A stretch of 64,000 bases of DNA from an uncultured Croceitalea sp. (lineage in GTDB: Bacteria > Bacteroidota > Bacteroidia > Flavobacteriales > Flavobacteriaceae): NCBI GenBank assembly GCA_947499565.1, contig CANMOV010000002.1, forward strand, positions 186,001 through 250,000. Reading direction: 5' to 3'. The translations under genes were made by a program, and so were the position numbers. Position 1 is the first letter of the stretch. Each line of letters starts with the position of its first letter. Below, piece by piece: positions 28,708 to 36,371 of this stretch. A model generated the notes under the pieces. That model ran no database searches. It was not told the origin of the DNA and was given only the letters and a program-made list of their open reading frames with translations.

Positions 28708-29961
28708 ATGGCTAAAATTAGTCTCATATTAGATACCAGAAAAAACTCTAAAAAGGGTGATGGAACCTACCCCATTTCCTTGAGTATTTACCATAAAAAA
28801 ACAAGATTTATCAGTCTAGGTTATTCTACTTCTATTTTAGGATGGGATGAATCCAATTGCAAATTAAGAAAATCCGTAGCCTGTAACAAGAACCATAAAT
28901 GTGAAGAAATTGATATGGAACTTGAAGATAAATTGTTCCAGGCAAAATATCTTTTAAGAGAACTTGGAAGTAGCATTCAGCTATTGGATGTTAATGGATT
29001 AATAGAATTGATAAAGAATCGATGGGACGACAATATCACTTCTGAAATTAAAAAAAAAGTTGAAAATAATATAACCCTTCGTGAATGGGGAGAGGTTATC
29101 ATAAATAGAAAAAGAAGTGCCGATAAACCAGGGACTGCAAGATGGTATGAAACTGGGGTACTCGCAGCCGAAAAATTCAATAAAGGAGAAACTGTAAAAC
29201 TTTACGACATAACGGTTTCATTTTTACGAAATATTGAAGCTTTTTACTTGGGTAAGGGCAATAGTAAAACTACTATAGGCATTCATTTAAGGGCAATAAG
29301 AGCGATATATAATTCTGCAATTGAAGAAGACCAGTTCGTCCCATTGAAAAATCCTTTTGAGACCTATAAAACACCTACAGCAGGACGTTCGAAAAAAAGG
29401 TCAAGAACCAAGGAAGACATCAACAATATCAGGAACTTAGAATACCCAAAAGAATCCATCCTATGGCATGCAAAGAACTATACCATGGTAATGTTCTATT
29501 GCAGGGGTATGAACTTTATTGACCTTGTTCAAGTCAAAGTCGAACACATTACCCAGACCCATCTTTATTATGGAAGAAGCAAATCGGACAAACCCTTAGC
29601 GATTAAAATCGTACCTGAACTTAGAGAAATACTGGATTATTACTTGGTTGGCAAACAACAAAAAGAGTATCTCTTCCCTACAAATTATGATGGAAGTACA
29701 GAGCATTACCAAAAATATAAGTCTCAAAGAAGGAGAATGAACGAGCGATTGAAAATCATCGCTAAAGATGCAGGGATTGAGGGAACGTTTACCACCTATT
29801 ATATCCGTCACACATGGGCGACCATCGCAAAGTATATGGGGATTTCAACGGAACTCATCAGTGAAGCTCTAGGACATAGTTCCCTCAAAACCACCCAAGT
29901 CTATCTTAGGGATTTTGATAATGAAGTTTTAGATGAAGTCAATGCAATGGTGGTTTCTTAA
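28708..29961 (+). CDS. Tyrosine-type site-specific integrase
   Basis: 417 residues. An arm-binding N-terminus (MAKISLILDTRKNSKKGDGTYP) is followed by a SAM-like core-binding domain (about 120-215) and a catalytic domain (about 230-410). Motifs: Arg in YCRGMNFIDL, H-x-x-R in YYIRHTWATIA, GHSSLKTTQVYL with the nucleophile Tyr. It differs clearly from the integrase at 27007. The tRNA-Asp fragment lies 160 bp upstream and a tRNA-Asn 3' fragment 65 bp downstream, so it probably belongs to a separate element, with tRNA-Asn the better candidate target. Confidence 0.93.
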   Translation: MAKISLILDTRKNSKKGDGTYPISLSIYHKKTRFISLGYSTSILGWDESNCKLRKSVACNKNHKCEEIDMELEDKLFQAKYLLRELGSSIQLLDVNGLIELIKNRWDDNITSEIKKKVENNITLREWGEVIINRKRSADKPGTARWYETGVLAAEKFNKGETVKLYDITVSFLRNIEAFYLGKGNSKTTIGIHLRAIRAIYNSAIEEDQFVPLKNPFETYKTPTAGRSKKRSRTKEDINNIRNLEYPKESILWHAKNYTMVMFYCRGMNFIDLVQVKVEHITQTHLYYGRSKSDKPLAIKIVPELREILDYYLVGKQQKEYLFPTNYDGSTEHYQKYKSQRRRMNERLKIIAKDAGIEGTFTTYYIRHTWATIAKYMGISTELISEALGHSSLKTTQVYLRDFDNEVLDEVNAMVVS

Positions 29962-30025
29962 TTTCCATCTGTTTTCAAAGGAAATCTCTAAATCATCTTT
30001 TATCCCAACAAAACTCTAATACCTA

Positions 30026-30067
30026 TTAATCAGAGGGTCCCTGGTTCGAGCCCAAGAGGAGTAGCCC
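30026..30067 (+). repeat. tRNA-Asn(GTT) 3'-half fragment (candidate att site)
   Basis: Plus strand, from the end of the anticodon loop: TTAATCAGAGGGTC, then CCTGG-TTCGAGC-CC and a degenerate acceptor end (AAGAGGAGTAGCC). The 5' half is absent, the T-stem has a mismatch, and the anticodon G is replaced. A 13-bp copy of its start (TAATCAGAGGGTC) recurs at 30234-30246, which could be a second recombination footprint. Confidence 0.7.
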
Positions 30068-30074
30068 AGTGAGA

Positions 30075-30107
30075 AAAGGCCTTTCGATTTCTCGAAAGGC
30101 TTTTTTT
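30075..30107 (+). terminator. Rho-independent terminator after the tRNA-Asn fragment
   Basis: Perfect 9-bp stem GCCTTTCGA/TCGAAAGGC with loop TTTC and seven T. It is probably the original tRNA terminator carried along with the 3' fragment. The rest of the 396-bp gap (29962-30357) shows only the repeat copy at 30234. Confidence 0.8.
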
Positions 30108-30357
30108 ATGTTCAAAAAGTGCTGATTAGGTCGAATATTCGACCTATCTATACATAGAATCAGAAATTACAAATAAATTAAAACAATGTATTGAAACCAA
30201 TTAAATAGAAATATCATTCCTAATAAAAATGAATAATCAGAGGGTCTTTTAAAAGTGAAATAATTTCATTTTATGAATGATTAATTTCCTTAGAATCTAA
30301 TATCTCAACCCGTAAAATAGGATAAAGATTCTATCTCCTGTTCAAATCGAAAACAGA

Positions 30358-30600
30358 ATGAAAAAGACGCTTCAGAAGTATTACTGGAACTTAAAAGAAT
30401 TTGCTAAAATAGTAAACAACCAAAAGAGCATTTCCAGTTATGTTGCGTGCCATAGTTTTGCCAATAGGCTTAAACAAAAAGGTATTCCCATTTATATTAT
30501 TAGTAAATCGTTGGGTCATAAAAACTTAGCTATCGCTCAAGTTTAATTGAAACAACTAGATACTGAGGAGGTGGATAGGGCGATGGAAACTCTTTTTTAG
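30358..30600 (+). pseudogene. Tyrosine recombinase C-terminal remnant with stop at the catalytic Tyr
   Basis: The frame reads SISSYVACHSFANRLKQKG, then YIISKSLGHKNLAIAQV-stop-LKQLDTEEVDRAMETLF and a final TAG at 30598. It matches the end of Bacteroidota integrases, with two lesions: the box II Arg is Cys (VACHSF for VARHSF), and the catalytic Tyr codon is TAA (30544-30546). Only the last 80 codons survive. It is a third, dead recombinase in this 4-kb segment. Confidence 0.85.
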
Positions 30601-30716
30601 CTTATTTGAAAAACTATATAATAAATCAACGTGAACTATAATTATGAATGACCAGGATCATTACATGATAAGTTTTCATAAATGACTATTGATAGACAAA
30701 TCATGTCCCCAAAACC

Positions 30717-30789
30717 TCATTTAAAAGTACTCTTCTGAATAAAAAAGATTAAAGCTCCGATATTAATAAATAATTCACCCTTTCTTCAA
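30717..30789. repeat. 73-bp direct repeat, copy 1 (3' end of the thioesterase gene)
   Basis: Matches 60250-60322 with a single mismatch. It contains the last about 40 bases of the thioesterase coding sequence and its downstream flank. The other copy lies next to a paralogue of the neighbouring membrane protein, 29.5 kb away. Confidence 0.9.
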
Positions 30790-31225
30790 AAATCGATTGA
30801 TCAATATGATTTTCAACATTTGAAAACAATTCCATCAATTCATGAGAATGTTGCGTTCTTTTTTTGGTTACACTATCAAAATATACAAACTTTACCCAGT
30901 AAATCGCTTTTAACTCTTTTTCATGGGCATCCCACATTTTCATTTCAACCGACAATGTACTGTTAGTGCATTTGAAAATTTGGGATTGTATAATCAGTTC
31001 CTCCATTAAAAATGCAGGTTTGATATAGGCAATTTGATTGTTAGCAACGACCCAGTTCTTTTTGGTGGTTATAAAATGTTCGTAAACATTAAGGTCGTAA
31101 CATTCCAGTACCTGATCTTCTCTTGCATTCATAAAATAATCAAGGTACTTGGAATTGTTGAGGTGATTAAATGGATCACAATCTTGAAACCTTACCTTGA
31201 CTTTGCTTTTAATAATTTTATCCAT
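30749..31225 (-). CDS. Acyl-CoA thioesterase, 4-hydroxybenzoyl-CoA thioesterase (hot-dog) type
   Basis: 158 residues. The N-terminal signature KVRFQDCDPFNHLNNSKYLDYF matches the hot-dog active-site helix, with the catalytic Asp in the D-x-x-x-HLNN block. ARED and YIKPAFLMEELIIQSQ are family-like strands. It would hydrolyse acyl-CoA thioesters in the cytoplasm; chain length unknown. The downstream 147 bp carries a repeat shared with 60250. The 113-residue membrane protein lies 82 bp upstream on the same strand. Confidence 0.87.
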   Translation of the reverse strand: MDKIIKSKVKVRFQDCDPFNHLNNSKYLDYFMNAREDQVLECYDLNVYEHFITTKKNWVVANNQIAYIKPAFLMEELIIQSQIFKCTNSTLSVEMKMWDAHEKELKAIYWVKFVYFDSVTKKRTQHSHELMELFSNVENHIDQSIFEERVNYLLISEL

Positions 31226-31307
31226 TTACAAGTACTCTGTTTTGATTACAGTTAAAATCGTTTACACATCTGTTCCAGAAGATTGAGAAGTCATAAAATA
31301 TCTTAGC

Positions 31308-31649
31308 TTAAGACTTAAAGTGTTTTCCCAACAATACTGCCCCAATATCGCCGTCGTTTTTAAAGGATAGGTATAAAAGATAGGGAGCTAAAAATATTAT
31401 TCCACCAACAAATGCAACCAATCCCAATACTACACTGGCAGCAGAAAACTTCTGGCGCCACATGGTCCATAATCCTGACAACAACAAAAAGCTTGTGAAA
31501 TCTGTATTGAATTGCCCAGGCCAGGTAAATTCTGAAATATCTTTAACAAAAATTGATAACAGGTTCCAGCCATGGCTCGTTCCAGTATAAAGTGTGTAGA
31601 TTAAAATATTGACCGATAAAATGACTAGTAAAACACGGAATAACTTCAT
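31308..31649 (-). CDS. Small integral membrane protein (paralogue of the gene at 60434)
   Basis: 113 residues with three hydrophobic segments (LLVILSVNILIYTLYTG, FTSFLLLSGLWTMW, VLGLVAFVGGIIFLAPYLLYL). The block GQFNTDFTSFLLLSGLWTMWRQKFS aligns with GQFTLDFNCYLILSALWIAWRNKFT in the protein at 60434. It possibly belongs to a DUF2834-like group; function unknown. A dyad TGTACG-N4-CGTACA lies 62 bp upstream and also precedes the operon of its paralogue. Confidence 0.75.
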   Translation of the reverse strand: MKLFRVLLVILSVNILIYTLYTGTSHGWNLLSIFVKDISEFTWPGQFNTDFTSFLLLSGLWTMWRQKFSAASVVLGLVAFVGGIIFLAPYLLYLSFKNDGDIGAVLLGKHFKS

Positions 31650-31710
31650 TATAATTAGTACTAATAAAATTTTATTTTAAGTAAAATTAATACGAAATAT
31701 TGCCTAACTC

Positions 31711-31726
31711 TGTACGCCACCGTACA
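31711..31726. promoter_or_regulatory. Candidate operator, perfect dyad TGTACG-CCAC-CGTACA
   Basis: A perfect 6-bp inverted repeat with a 4-base spacer, 62 bp upstream of the small membrane protein gene. Close variants occur at 50015-50030 and 62507-62522, also upstream of minus-strand genes and in the same orientation. It has the size and symmetry of a TetR-type operator. Confidence 0.55.
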
Positions 31727-31913
31727 ATATCCACAAATCAATAAATTTTTAGGATATAATTCCATTTATGAAGCCCAGCTACAGTCTATATATCAATTTC
31801 TGTATTGTCTTTTGGGAATGGACAATCAAATACCTTTTAGGAGGTATTTGAAAGAACAGAGAAAGTAGCATAATGATTAATAACCGGAACTTATATTTAG
31901 AGCAAAACCTGTC

Positions 31914-32168
31914 CTAAAAATTTGGGGGATGCTCAGTAATTGTACCGTGTGTAATTAATATGTCCTCATTTGGAGAATTTTCAATAATCTGAGCAATAGC
32001 GTTTAGGTCATAATCTGTGATGAACCTACTGTCTTTTGAAAAGACATTCTGAATAAAATAGTTCTCAAGTAATTCGGAAATAGATACAGTAGTACTTGAC
32101 GATGCTTTATTCTCATTGTCATACTCCAAACCTTAAATAGTACCACCAGTTGTTATTATTTGTATCAT
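31914..32168 (-). pseudogene. L-asparaginase pseudogene, N-terminal and middle fragment
   Basis: From ATG at 32168: MIQIITTGGTI, then an in-frame TAA (32133-32135), then GLEYDNENKA through KDSRFITDYDLNAIAQIIENS and EDILITHGT before a terminal stop at 31914. TGGTI carries the nucleophilic Thr of asparaginases and THGT is their second active-site motif. The nonsense codon, the shortened spacing between the motifs and the loss of everything after THGT show a decayed gene. An ATG at 32129 would give only a 71-residue fragment. Confidence 0.82.
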
Positions 32169-32175
32169 CCTATTT

Positions 32176-32457
32176 TTACTTTAAAGATCTTTTCATCTCA
32201 TCTTGGTAACACCAAGCAAATTTGGACCACGGCTTTGGGAGAATGGATGTCACCACTGGATGACCAGTTTCTTCATAATGCTTTTGTGCGTGTTTGTTTG
32301 GTGATGAATTGCAGCATAGCACTACACCACAGGCTTGACATAACCGCAAGTGGTTCCATTTGCCATCTATTTTTACGCATTCTTCACAAACTTTCTTTTT
32401 CGTGGTTTTAAAATCCACATCGGTCAGGTGTTCGCAGTATGTTTTTGAATCTTCCAT
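32176..32457 (-). CDS. UBP-type zinc finger protein
   Basis: 93 residues, essentially one ZnF-UBP domain. Zinc ligands are visible as CEHL, CEECVKIDGKW, LRLCQACGVVLCC, then SSPNKHAQKHYEETGHPV and FAWCYQDE. In eukaryotes this domain binds ubiquitin C-termini; in bacteria its partner is unknown. It ends the cassette with a cNMP-domain flavoprotein (6 bp apart), a glutaredoxin-like protein and an antiporter, an association that suggests redox or pH sensing. Confidence 0.9.
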   Translation of the reverse strand: MEDSKTYCEHLTDVDFKTTKKKVCEECVKIDGKWNHLRLCQACGVVLCCNSSPNKHAQKHYEETGHPVVTSILPKPWSKFAWCYQDEMKRSLK

Positions 32458-32463
32458 ACCTAC

Positions 32464-34119
32464 CTAACTACTGACTTTAGTTTCAGCCAAATATTGGTGT
32501 ATCTGGCTTATGGCCATTGACCCTTCACCAACGGCAGAGGCAACTCGTTTTACAGAGCCTTTTCTCACATCTCCTACAGCAAAAAATCCCGGTATGCTCG
32601 TTTCTAATGATTGAGGCTTTCTATTTTCAAAAATGGGGCATTGTATCATCGCATTATCGGCAACATCCGGTCCTGTATAAATGAACCCTTTTGGGTCGGT
32701 AGAAATAATTCCACTCAACCATTCTGAACAGGGTTTGGCCCCAATGAAGGTAAACAGGTTAGAGATGCCTAAGGTTTGCTTTGTTCCTTTGGTGTTTAAA
32801 ACAACCGATTCCAAGTGATGTGTTCCAATTAGGTCGACAACATTTGTTTCTTTGTGCAAAGTGATATTGGGAGCAGCAATAATTCTTTGTACCAGATAAT
32901 CACTCATTTTAGTCCCTAAATCATTTCCGCGTATTACGATATGAACCTCCTTAGCGTGTTCAGCCAAGAACAATGCTGCTTGACCTGCTGAGTTACCGCC
33001 ACCTATAACACCAATTAGTTCATTTTTACAAGAAACCGCATTCATTCCCGTAGCTGAATAAAAAACACCACTTCCTTCAAATTTTTCAATATTACCTATT
33101 GGTAATTGACGGTAGTTCGCACCAGTAGCGGCTATGACCGATTTGGCTTTTATTTGCTTTCCATTAGATGCATAGAGTGTAAAGTAATCTCCATTGTACT
33201 CTAACTTTTCCGCTCTGTACGGAATGGAAATATTACATCCAAATTTTTGGGCTTGTATGTATGCTTTATTGGCGAGGTCATTACCTGAAATGCCTGTTGG
33301 AAATCCTAAATAATTTTCAATTTTTGAACTTTTTCCAGCCTGTCCTCCAGGGGCATTCCCGTCTATAGTGACTACAGTTAAGCCTTCTGATGCGGCATAA
33401 ACACTTGCCGCCAATCCTGCTGGGCCAGCCCCCACGATCAATACATCATAAAGGTCATCTCCAAACTCCATCAATACGCCCGCTTGTTTTGCAAGTTCCA
33501 GAATAGTTGGTTTTCTGCAAACCTCTCCAGCAGGATTTAATAATATGGGTAGTTCATCTTCCTTAATGCTAAAACTATCTAATAGTTGCAGTGCTTCTTC
33601 TGAAATATCGATATTTAAAAAGGTATGCCAAATGTGATTTTTCTCCATAAAATCACGAAGTGCATACGTTTCTTTGGAAGATTGGGAGCCAATCAGTTTT
33701 ATTCCACCGCTAAATTCATTGAGCATTGTTTCTTGTCTTTGCAAAAAAGCACTCAAAAGCAAATCACTAATATCACTATGCTTAGAAATTAGGTGTTGTA
33801 ATTTGTCGGGTTTTATACGCAGAAGTGTTGAACCTTTAGAAGCATATGCATTGAATTGTGCTTTTCTACTTGAAAGCATACTGTTATCTCCAGTAAATTC
33901 ATTTAAACCGTGAGTAACAATGACTTTTTCATTATAGCCTTCATCTTTTACGCAGACTTCTCCGCTCAACACTACAAAAAAGTCATAGGAATTATCGCCA
34001 ACTTGGAACACAAGTGTTGATTCTTCAAAGGTTTCAATTGTTCCATATTCCTTTAGAACATTGATTTGCTTTTGGGTCAATATAGGAAATCGTGGGTCTG
34101 TCATTGTAGCACTATTCAA
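32464..34119 (-). CDS. cNMP-binding/thioredoxin-reductase-like FAD oxidoreductase
   Basis: 551 residues in three parts. A Crp-type cyclic-nucleotide-binding domain (about 15-135, VFQVGDNSYDFFVVLSGEVCV) comes first. A thioredoxin/glutaredoxin-fold spacer (about 145-215, SSKETYALRDFMEKN) follows. A TrxR-like module (about 225-545) has the FAD motif VGAGPAGLAAS and the NAD(P)H motif GVIGGGNSAGQAA. The CATC redox pair of true thioredoxin reductases is replaced by SATGMN, so electrons must go elsewhere. Membership of a cNMP-controlled flavoprotein family is clear; the substrate is not. Confidence 0.9.
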   Translation of the reverse strand: MNSATMTDPRFPILTQKQINVLKEYGTIETFEESTLVFQVGDNSYDFFVVLSGEVCVKDEGYNEKVIVTHGLNEFTGDNSMLSSRKAQFNAYASKGSTLLRIKPDKLQHLISKHSDISDLLLSAFLQRQETMLNEFSGGIKLIGSQSSKETYALRDFMEKNHIWHTFLNIDISEEALQLLDSFSIKEDELPILLNPAGEVCRKPTILELAKQAGVLMEFGDDLYDVLIVGAGPAGLAASVYAASEGLTVVTIDGNAPGGQAGKSSKIENYLGFPTGISGNDLANKAYIQAQKFGCNISIPYRAEKLEYNGDYFTLYASNGKQIKAKSVIAATGANYRQLPIGNIEKFEGSGVFYSATGMNAVSCKNELIGVIGGGNSAGQAALFLAEHAKEVHIVIRGNDLGTKMSDYLVQRIIAAPNITLHKETNVVDLIGTHHLESVVLNTKGTKQTLGISNLFTFIGAKPCSEWLSGIISTDPKGFIYTGPDVADNAMIQCPIFENRKPQSLETSIPGFFAVGDVRKGSVKRVASAVGEGSMAISQIHQYLAETKVSS

Positions 34120-34130
34120 ATTTTTTCAAT

Positions 34131-34373
34131 TCACTTTTTAATAAAAGCATTTAGTTCTGAAATGGTTGGATTTTTAAGATGATTTTTGCCTTTTATGACC
34201 GTTGGAAATTTAAGCTCCCCATTATACAATGCTCGCACACGCAACTCTGCATCTGCATCATTTTCAACGTTGAAATCATCAAACGCTATCCATTTTGACT
34301 GCAAATAATTTCTTAGGGCAGTAGACTTCAAGCACCAACCTGTACCATACAATTGTAATCTTGGTTCAGTCAT
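34131..34373 (-). CDS. Glutaredoxin-like protein with CxxS active site
   Basis: 80 residues with a thioredoxin fold: RLQLYGTGWCLKSTALRNYL has a single catalytic Cys (CLKS), and FPTVIKGKNHLKNPTISEL contains the cis-Pro and C-terminal helix typical of mycoredoxin/glutaredoxin proteins. Lack of the second Cys suggests a monothiol mechanism. Its start overlaps the antiporter's stop by 8 bp, and the flavoprotein follows 11 bp downstream, so it may pass electrons between the two. Confidence 0.85.
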   Translation of the reverse strand: MTEPRLQLYGTGWCLKSTALRNYLQSKWIAFDDFNVENDADAELRVRALYNGELKFPTVIKGKNHLKNPTISELNAFIKK

Positions 34374-35547
34374 TTTTCTTTATACGTTTTAAAATTTTTG
34401 GCTGTATTTTTTCGGCATTGCTTACAACAAATGGGGTAACTGACATTAATATGATGGATACCGCTAAAAATATTTGATAGTTGGTGTCGGAGATCAATTC
34501 ATATTTGAGTCCGCTTTGAGCCAAAACAAAAGAGAACTCTCCAATTTGGGCGATTGAAAATCCAACTGCCAAAGCTGTTTTCCAGTCTAGTTTCATTACG
34601 CGCACTGCGAGTATTCCTGCAATTGCTTTAACCGCAAATGCAAAGACCGTCCAGAATAGAATCCAATGAAAATCGGTTATAAAAATTTCGTAGTTTAAGA
34701 GCATTCCCATTGATATAAAAAAGAAAGACATAAAAACATAGCGAAAAGGGAGGAAACAGGAAATGGCCATGTGGTTATACTCTGTCTCTGCAATAATCAA
34801 TCCTGCGATAAATGCACCCAATGCTAAAGAAAGTCCAAGCTCTTCAGTTAGTAAAGCGATACCTGTTACGATAAATACAGTGGCAATCAAAAACACTTCT
34901 TGACTTTGTATTTTCATGACCACTTTTAAGAAAAATGGAATTATGTATCTGGCTAATAAATACGAAATACCGCCCATAAGTACTAACTTACCTAAAAGCC
35001 AAAGTAAGGCAGTTAACGGATTGTCACCAACGCCTGCCAATATGGGCGTAAAAAGCATTAATGGCACAATCATTATATCTTGAAAAAGTAATACCGCTAA
35101 AATGAATTTACCGTGGGGTGTTGCAATTTTGTTGCTATCTTGAAGCGTTTTGACTACGATTGCGGTGCTGCTCAATGCGTATAAAAACCCCCAGAATACA
35201 CTTTCTTGCCAACTAGGCCTCATCAATACCCATATAAGTGCAGCGGTCAATACAATAGTAAAAAACACTTGTGCACTACCACCACCTAAAACGTATTTTT
35301 TAATTTTCTTTAAGTTGGTAAATGAGAATTCGAGCCCCACGGTAAAGAGCAATAAAATAATGCCAATTTCTGCATACACATCAACTTCTTTTATATCTGT
35401 AAAATGGCCCGTTGTATTAGGACTAAGCAATATGCCTGTTATTAAATATCCGATGATGTATCTAATCCTTAGAAATTTACAGATAATTATAACCGCAGTA
35501 GCTACTCCAAAAATGGCACAGATGTTTATAAGAATGTGATGTTGCAT
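34366..35547 (-). CDS. Cation:proton antiporter, CPA2/KefB family
   Basis: 393 residues, almost entirely hydrophobic with about 12-13 helices. Family features are YIIGYLITGILLSP, AEIGIILLLFTVGLEFS (the conserved G-L-E-F/x-S region), and YALSSTAIVVKTL. The RCK/TrkA-N regulatory domain of full KefB/KefC is missing, so gating may depend on partners. It is the first gene of the four-gene redox cassette; monovalent cation/H+ exchange at the inner membrane is expected. Confidence 0.9.
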   Translation of the reverse strand: MQHHILINICAIFGVATAVIIICKFLRIRYIIGYLITGILLSPNTTGHFTDIKEVDVYAEIGIILLLFTVGLEFSFTNLKKIKKYVLGGGSAQVFFTIVLTAALIWVLMRPSWQESVFWGFLYALSSTAIVVKTLQDSNKIATPHGKFILAVLLFQDIMIVPLMLFTPILAGVGDNPLTALLWLLGKLVLMGGISYLLARYIIPFFLKVVMKIQSQEVFLIATVFIVTGIALLTEELGLSLALGAFIAGLIIAETEYNHMAISCFLPFRYVFMSFFFISMGMLLNYEIFITDFHWILFWTVFAFAVKAIAGILAVRVMKLDWKTALAVGFSIAQIGEFSFVLAQSGLKYELISDTNYQIFLAVSIILMSVTPFVVSNAEKIQPKILKRIKKND

Positions 35548-35773
35548 ATAATACTCTATGTTAGGATTGTCTATAGCTCAATGTCAAAGATGGATACATA
35601 TCAATTTGATATTTCAACGTTTCAATTGATGCGCTTTCCTGTTTTATCCAAGGTCTTCCCTTTGGATTATAAAATTCTGAAGAACTTTTTACATATTCAC
35701 ATACGAGCATGCATTTTTTAGGTTTCCATACTACCTTAAAATCTCCTTTTAAATACTTATACCTTTTCCAGTC

Positions 35774-36058
35774 CTACGATTTTAATACATCTCTAATATC
35801 ATCTAGCTTTTTGAACATTGTATTTGCAAATGGACAAAGCGGAAGAATTTTTAAGTTCTTCTCCCTGGCCATTTCAACAATCTTATAGAGCAACTTTTCA
35901 CCTACTCCTTTACCATTGTATTTTGGTTCTACTTCGGTATGGTCTATAATAATAAAATCACTCCCAGGAATTGAATAGCTCATCAACCCTGCTTTTTTTT
36001 TGTTTTCCCGAGCTATGGCAAAACCCTTGTTTGCCCGTTCTCTAATTTCTATTTCCAT
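35774..36058 (-). CDS. GNAT-like N-acetyltransferase, short YjdJ type
   Basis: 94 residues, shorter than full GNAT enzymes. It keeps the core: FIIIDHTEVEPKYNGKGVGEKLLYKIVEMARE with the acetyl-CoA loop (Q/R-x-x-G-x-G analogue YNGKGVG) and LKILPLCPFANTMF with the Cys/Phe of the YjdJ/NATD1 group. Last gene of the tyrosinase operon, 3 bp after its neighbour. Substrate unknown. The 226-bp gap after it shows nothing clear. Confidence 0.83.
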   Translation of the reverse strand: MEIEIRERANKGFAIARENKKKAGLMSYSIPGSDFIIIDHTEVEPKYNGKGVGEKLLYKIVEMAREKNLKILPLCPFANTMFKKLDDIRDVLKS

Positions 36059-36061
36059 TGG

Positions 36062-36370
36062 TTAGCTTAATGCTTTATATTTTAGTTTTTGAATCATCTC
36101 AATATTTAACGGGTCCGCGTATGCGCCGTAAGCATCTACAAGTAAACCTTTCAACTTAAAAGAATCCGAAGAAATTGCAAATAGAATAGAGGAATCATCT
36201 GGATTAGAAGCTCCTTCAAACCGATGCATCTCATCGATTTCAAATTGGTCTATATACATTTTATAATCAAGAGATTTACATTCAATACAGTCACTTTGTA
36301 GATTATGGTCTTCTATATATCCTCTTTTTTGTAAATCTGTTACGGCCTCTGATAGTGTATCGTAGTTCAT
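36062..36370 (-). CDS. Small conserved Bacteroidota protein (often mislabelled PRPP synthetase)
   Basis: 102 residues: MNYDTLSEAVTDLQKRGYIEDHNLQ, then YIDQFEIDEMHRFEG and SDPxDSS-like ILFAISS near the middle, ending LNIEMIQKLKY. This family circulates in databases as phosphoribosylpyrophosphate synthetase, but at this size, and without a PRPP loop visible, that cannot be right. Function unknown. 1 bp from the alginate-export-like gene, hence operonic. Confidence 0.75.
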   Translation of the reverse strand: MNYDTLSEAVTDLQKRGYIEDHNLQSDCIECKSLDYKMYIDQFEIDEMHRFEGASNPDDSSILFAISSDSFKLKGLLVDAYGAYADPLNIEMIQKLKYKALS

Positions 36371-36371
36371 T

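Noticed and set aside
32464-34119. Annotation as a true thioredoxin reductase
   Set aside because: The CATC redox site is absent (SATGMN) and a cNMP-binding domain is fused, so a related but different flavoprotein is more accurate.
36062-36370. Phosphoribosylpyrophosphate synthetase label
   Set aside because: At 102 residues, and with no PRPP-binding motif visible, the enzyme name is a database error.
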